From contig CABURV010000009.1 of NCBI GenBank assembly GCA_902494035.1, positions 1-42,348 on the forward strand: a stretch of 42,348 bases of DNA, read 5' to 3'. The translations under genes were made by a program, and so were the position numbers. Below are positions 39,191 through 42,348 of this stretch, one piece after another; positions within the stretch are counted from its first letter, which is position 1, and each line of letters starts with the position of its first letter. The DNA is from an uncultured Collinsella sp. GTDB lineage: Bacteria; Actinomycetota; Coriobacteriia; Coriobacteriales; Coriobacteriaceae. Below the pieces are notes generated by a model that made no database searches, was not told where the DNA came from, and saw nothing but the letters and a program-made list of their open reading frames with translations.

Positions 39191-40192
39191 TCATCGCTGC
39201 GCCTTCCAAAACGCGAGGGCATCGTCGATCCAGCCCTCTGCCACGGTGTCGACACCCAGGCCAAAGCCGTGGCTCAGACCTTCGTAAACATGAAACTCCG
39301 TGGGCACGCCCGTTGCTGAGAGCGCTTCGAGACGCGCCTGCATGGTGCGCCAGTTCGCGATGCCGTCGCGATCACCCACGCAGGCGTAGGTCGCGGGGTC
39401 GGCACCCGTCAGTTCGCTCATGCCGGTGTACTGCATGATGGCCGCCACGGGCTGGGGCGTTCCTGCCGGCGCGCCAAAGGCGGCCGGGCCGTAGCCGCTG
39501 ACCCATGCCGCCATGCGCGCACCGGCCGAGCCGCCCCACAGCGAATAGCCCGACGTGTCCACGCTGAGCTCGTCGGCGTGCTCGAAGATGAAGGAGACGG
39601 CGCGGGCCAAGTCCTCGCAGGCGAGCTGCGCGTCCGGCCGGTAGATGACCGCGAACCCATTGACGCCGGAACGGGACAGATGCAGGCAGTGTGGGAAGGA
39701 GTCGTGCATGGCAGCGACGTAGGCGAATCCGCCTCCCGCGCTTACCACGGCAAACGGTGCAGACGCGCCGCCCGCTCCCTCGGCAGCGAAGCGGAAGAGC
39801 CCCGTGTTGGCGAGCGAGGGGTCGTCGGCCTTCTCGGCATCCGTGTAGATGTCATAGAAGACCGTCCGTTCCGCTGCGCGCTCTGACAGCAGATAGCTGA
39901 CAACATCGACCGTGGTACTCGTATGGATCTCCGAATACCACGGCAGGCAAGCGGAAAGGTCGTCGAGCGCCATATCCTCCTTCGGCGGATGGAGCGTTGT
40001 GGGAAAGAGCAGCCGCCCGTAGCCATCGAACAAAGGATTGTTGATGACGTCGTAGATGGGAGTGTCCGCCGTGACCGTGCCCGGAGCGGAGCCGCGCGCG
40101 ACCCCGGCGGTCCCGCCCGACGAGCAGCCGGCAAGGCTGCCCGCAGCGGCCAACCACACGGCAGCCTCCAGAAACGAACGGCGCGACATCAT
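39191..40192 (-). CDS. Tat-exported lipoprotein, BD-FAE/acetyl-esterase-type hydrolase
   Basis: A 333-residue protein. The signal MMSRRSFLEAAVWLAAAG has RR at 4-5 and a lipobox LAGC (cysteine 23). The mature enzyme is an alpha/beta hydrolase: SAGGGFAYVA (oxyanion region, about 151-160), nucleophile S222 in WGGSAGARMAAW, His in YEGLSHGFGLG near 312. It resembles the BD-FAE/acetyl-esterase (esterase D-like, HSL-type) group. The ATG overlaps the stop codon of the RibD-like gene (ATGA), so the two are translationally coupled. Acting outside the membrane, it would release acyl groups from ester substrates before uptake. Confidence 0.88.
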   Translation of the reverse strand: MMSRRSFLEAAVWLAAAGSLAGCSSGGTAGVARGSAPGTVTADTPIYDVINNPLFDGYGRLLFPTTLHPPKEDMALDDLSACLPWYSEIHTSTTVDVVSYLLSERAAERTVFYDIYTDAEKADDPSLANTGLFRFAAEGAGGASAPFAVVSAGGGFAYVAAMHDSFPHCLHLSRSGVNGFAVIYRPDAQLACEDLARAVSFIFEHADELSVDTSGYSLWGGSAGARMAAWVSGYGPAAFGAPAGTPQPVAAIMQYTGMSELTGADPATYACVGDRDGIANWRTMQARLEALSATGVPTEFHVYEGLSHGFGLGVDTVAEGWIDDALAFWKAQR

Positions 40193-40896
40193 CGCTGCAC
40201 TCGATAGACGAGGTGGAGGCCGTCGGCGGCAAGGCGCTCGACGCGCTCGAGCGAGAATGCGTGCGAACCGCCGGCTGAGCGAGGCATCTCGTCGAAGACG
40301 GAAGCCGTTTCGGGCTCCCCCGAGACCGTCGGGGAGAGAACGAGGCTCAGCTCGTCAAGCACGCCCGCGGCAAGAAACGACATGTCCGTCTTTCCGCCGC
40401 CGCACACAAGCAGGCGCTCGATGCCAAAAAGCTCGCGCAGCTTGCGCAGGGCGAGCGGGAGGTCTAGCCCGCGAGAGCCGGCAAGTACATATGAGACGCC
40501 GCGCTCTCGCAGATAGTCGCGATACGCCGGCGATGCCGCCTCGGTGAGGACCTCGATGACGTGCGCGTCCGCACGGCCGGCGCGACGATAGGTCGCAGAC
40601 TCCCATGCAATCTCCTCGGCGGGGTCGACGGAGACGTAGAACGATCGTTCGTCATGAGGCGCCACGAAGTCCCCCTTGGGCGCGCTCCCGTGGGTATCGA
40701 GCGCAAGGGGGCGCGACCCGACGAAGCCCTTCGTGGTCACGGCCCCGTACGCCACGGCGTCCGCCCCGAACTCGACCTGCATGCGAGAGTACGCGGCGCG
40801 TGCGGGCGAGGCGGCGGGGTCGAGCATGTACGCGCCGTCGATACGCCCGTTGAGCCCGGCAAAGACGTGACAGACGACATAGGGTCTAATGTTCAT
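40189..40896 (-). CDS. RibD C-terminal / dihydrofolate reductase-like oxidoreductase
   Basis: A 235-residue protein of the RibD_C/DHFR fold. N-terminal VVCHVFAGLNGRIDG is the substrate/NADPH start; ADAVAYGAVTTKGFV is the middle motif; the C-terminal CGGGKTDMSFLAAGVLDELSLVLSPTVSGE is the NADPH-binding and dimer signature. There is no deaminase domain, and it is not in a riboflavin operon, so it is more likely a general NADPH-dependent reductase than RibD itself. It lies 6 bases after the aldo/keto reductase gene and overlaps the hydrolase gene, forming a three-gene operon. Confidence 0.9.
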   Translation of the reverse strand: MNIRPYVVCHVFAGLNGRIDGAYMLDPAASPARAAYSRMQVEFGADAVAYGAVTTKGFVGSRPLALDTHGSAPKGDFVAPHDERSFYVSVDPAEEIAWESATYRRAGRADAHVIEVLTEAASPAYRDYLRERGVSYVLAGSRGLDLPLALRKLRELFGIERLLVCGGGKTDMSFLAAGVLDELSLVLSPTVSGEPETASVFDEMPRSAGGSHAFSLERVERLAADGLHLVYRVQR

Positions 40897-40902
40897 GGCT
40901 CC

Positions 40903-41892
40903 CTACCTTACCGTATGCCCGCCGAAGACCATGAGGTCGAGCCCGTTGAGCAGCCCGTCGATCTTGGCAACTTCATCGTCGGTGAGCCCGACCTCGGCGG
41001 CGCCGAAGTTCTCGAGCAGTCGTTCGGGCTTGCGACTGCCCGGGATGGGGATGATATAGGGCTTCTTCTCGAGCATCCAGGAAAGGGAGACCTGGGCGGG
41101 CGTCGCCGCGTGCAGCTCGGCCAGCTCGCGAACGAACCGCATGAGGGGCTCGGCGCGCTTTTCGCCTTCCTCTGTGTACTGCGGCATGCCATCGCGGTAG
41201 TCTTGGACGCCCTCGAATCTGGTGTTGTGGCTGTACGCGCCCGTCAGAAAGCCGTTCGCCATGGGAGAGAATGCCACGAAGGCGACATTCAGCTCCTCGA
41301 GCACGGGGAACAGGGATTCGTTCCAGCGCGCCATCATGGAGTAGCGGTTCTGGACGGCGGAGACGGGGCACACCGCATCGGCGCGACGCAGGTACTCCTC
41401 CGTCGCCTCGGAGATTCCCCAGGCGCGGATCTTGCCTTCCTTGATGAGGTCTGCCATGGTGCCTGCAACGACCTCGGGCTCGACCTTTGGGTCGATTCGG
41501 TGCTGGTAGTAGAGGTCGATGTGGTCGGTGCGCAGCCGGCGCAGGCTCTTCTCCACCGAGATACGGATAACCTCGGGGCGCGAGTCCACGAGGATGGTCT
41601 TGTCCGGGGCGTGCGTGACGCCGAACTTGGTGGCAATGACAACCTCGTCGCGCACGGGCGCGAGCGCCTTGCCCACCACGTCCTCGTTGTGCGCCTCGGT
41701 CCCGTCGGCGCACGTGCCAACGTAGCACTCCGCCGTGTCAAAGAAGGTATAGCCCATCTCGTGGGCCTGACGGACGACGCTCACAGCCTCGTCGTCGGGC
41801 ATCGGGTCTCCGCTCGCGTGCGTGATTCCCATGCAGCCCATGCCGAGCGGGCTGACTTCGATGCCGCTCTTTCCCAAAACGCGCTTGTCCAT
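40903..41892 (-). CDS. aldo/keto reductase (AKR11/AKR13-like)
   Basis: A 329-residue aldo/keto reductase. Catalytic Asp and Tyr in FFDTAECY, Lys in IATKFG and His in LYYQHRID; NADP-site PIPGSRKPERLLEN at the C-terminus. The opening reads KRVLGKSGIEVSPLGMGCMGI. It belongs to the YakC/general AKR group, and is a different branch from the two smaller AKRs at 35221 and 42192. GGGAGAACAGGA lies before the ATG. It heads the operon with the RibD-like and exported hydrolase genes. It is divergent from the AKR at the window edge; no separate copy of the 19-base motif was seen oriented towards this gene. Confidence 0.94.
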   Translation of the reverse strand: MDKRVLGKSGIEVSPLGMGCMGITHASGDPMPDDEAVSVVRQAHEMGYTFFDTAECYVGTCADGTEAHNEDVVGKALAPVRDEVVIATKFGVTHAPDKTILVDSRPEVIRISVEKSLRRLRTDHIDLYYQHRIDPKVEPEVVAGTMADLIKEGKIRAWGISEATEEYLRRADAVCPVSAVQNRYSMMARWNESLFPVLEELNVAFVAFSPMANGFLTGAYSHNTRFEGVQDYRDGMPQYTEEGEKRAEPLMRFVRELAELHAATPAQVSLSWMLEKKPYIIPIPGSRKPERLLENFGAAEVGLTDDEVAKIDGLLNGLDLMVFGGHTVR

Positions 41893-42191
41893 TCCTGTTC
41901 TCCCTGTCTATGATATTCGTCATTTGTTTGCGAAGCCGGACCGCGCGCCCACGTCTGCCCGTTCATCGAACTCCGTTAGGCACGTCCCGAGTCAATGGCC
42001 TGTACTCTCTCATCGCCAAGCGTACGACCGCGGAGCGCTCGGCGGAATCCCCCTTTGGTGCGGTGCCCTGAACCCGCGGGTTATAACCCCGTGCGCACCC
42101 CAGCGTTATAGAACCCTCACCAACGGAAACTTCCGCCGGCGCGGCGCCCCTCGTATGGTGGATACGTCAAGTTGCGAGGAAGGAAGGCACC
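41893..42191. other. 299-base divergent region between two aldo/keto reductases
   Basis: No gene is seen. It contains site C of the 19-base motif (42091-42109), and overlapping it a longer dyad with TTATAAC at 42081-42087 and GTTATA at 42105-42110. The left half (41920-42060) has no feature I can support. Confidence 0.6.
42091..42109 (-). promoter_or_regulatory. 19-base regulatory motif, site C
   Basis: Read on the minus strand: ATAACGCTGGGGTGCGCAC. It keeps ATAAC, TGGGGT and the alternating end of sites A and B and lies 82 bases before the start of the aldo/keto reductase at 42192. Confidence 0.65.
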
Positions 42192-42348
42192 ATGGACTAC
42201 ATCACCTTGAACAACGGCGTCAGGATGCCGCAGCTCGGCTTCGGCGTGTACCAGATCCCGGACGCCGCGGAATGCCAGCGCGCCGTGGAGGACGTACTCT
42301 CGGTCGGCTACCGGCTGCTCGACACGGCCGCGAGCTACGGCAACGAAG
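42192..42348 (+). CDS. aldo/keto reductase (AKR5-like), N-terminal part only
   Basis: The first 52 codons of a gene that leaves the window on the right. MDYITLNNGVRMPQLGFGVYQIPD and YRLLDTAASYGNE match the start of AKR5-type aldo/keto reductases, with the catalytic Asp and Tyr present; the Lys and His are beyond the edge. GGAAGG lies 6 bases before the ATG. It is related to the gene at 35221 and, like it, has the LysR-type motif 82-83 bases upstream. Confidence 0.92.
   Translation, partial: MDYITLNNGVRMPQLGFGVYQIPDAAECQRAVEDVLSVGYRLLDTAASYGNE

Noticed and set aside
1..42348. tRNA, rRNA or riboswitch genes
   Set aside because: No cloverleaf with a conserved T-loop, no rRNA signature and no known riboswitch core was recognised by eye; a covariance-model search would be needed to exclude small RNAs.

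Overview
The window (42,348 bases, GC-rich, no rRNA or tRNA gene seen) looks like chromosome of a gut actinobacterium of the class Coriobacteriia, most like Collinsella. This rests on overall protein character (a divergent ParE/ParC pair, LAGTG-type wall-anchored protein, Tat-exported lipoproteins, flavodoxin/ferredoxin genes) and is an inference, not a database result.

Layout. 1-3602: housekeeping and stress genes (start of a MalY/PatB-type lyase, trmO, an XRE-zinc ribbon-TipAS regulator, a glutaredoxin), then an AT-richer island of hairpins and inverted repeats around an orphan ribbon-helix-helix gene. 3608-4561: a tRNA-dihydrouridine synthase, followed by a 183-base inverted-repeat element. 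4931-11052: a compact unit of a guanidine-deiminase-fold protein, a carbamoyltransferase and an MFS transporter in one operon, a divergent TetR regulator, and a second paralogous MFS transporter. Both enzymes lack the cysteine that defines their family's chemistry (His-Cys is His-Trp in one, HCLP is HELP in the other), and TACC-N4-GGTA dyads sit in front of both transcription units. This is the best candidate here for an undescribed system.

11111-24157: an MacB/FtsX-type ABC fusion; an envelope redox cassette (48-residue CXXC protein, NapH-like membrane ferredoxin, TlpA-like lipoprotein) divergent from an OmpR/HK two-component system; a LuxR-type regulator followed by a 1455-residue exported, sortase-anchored protein. 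24271-30114: a lipoprotein, then a divergent topoisomerase IV pair with a strong terminator. 30193-30723: three exact-length 19-base tandem repeats and the remnant of an AAA ATPase with an internal deletion.

30833-42348: an accessory redox/detoxification region: an FMN oxidoreductase, a carboxymuconolactone decarboxylase-cupin fusion plus alpha/beta hydrolase with a divergent MerR regulator, then a LysR regulator and a series of aldo/keto reductases, a secreted flavodoxin lipoprotein, an EFR1-type flavodoxin-ferredoxin, a flavodoxin-like oxidoreductase, a RibD/DHFR-like reductase and two Tat-exported hydrolases. A 19-base motif (ATAACC-R-TGGGGT-RYRYAC and one variant) occurs at the same distance (82-87 bases) and same relative orientation upstream of three of these transcription units, which suggests that the LysR protein runs them as one regulon.
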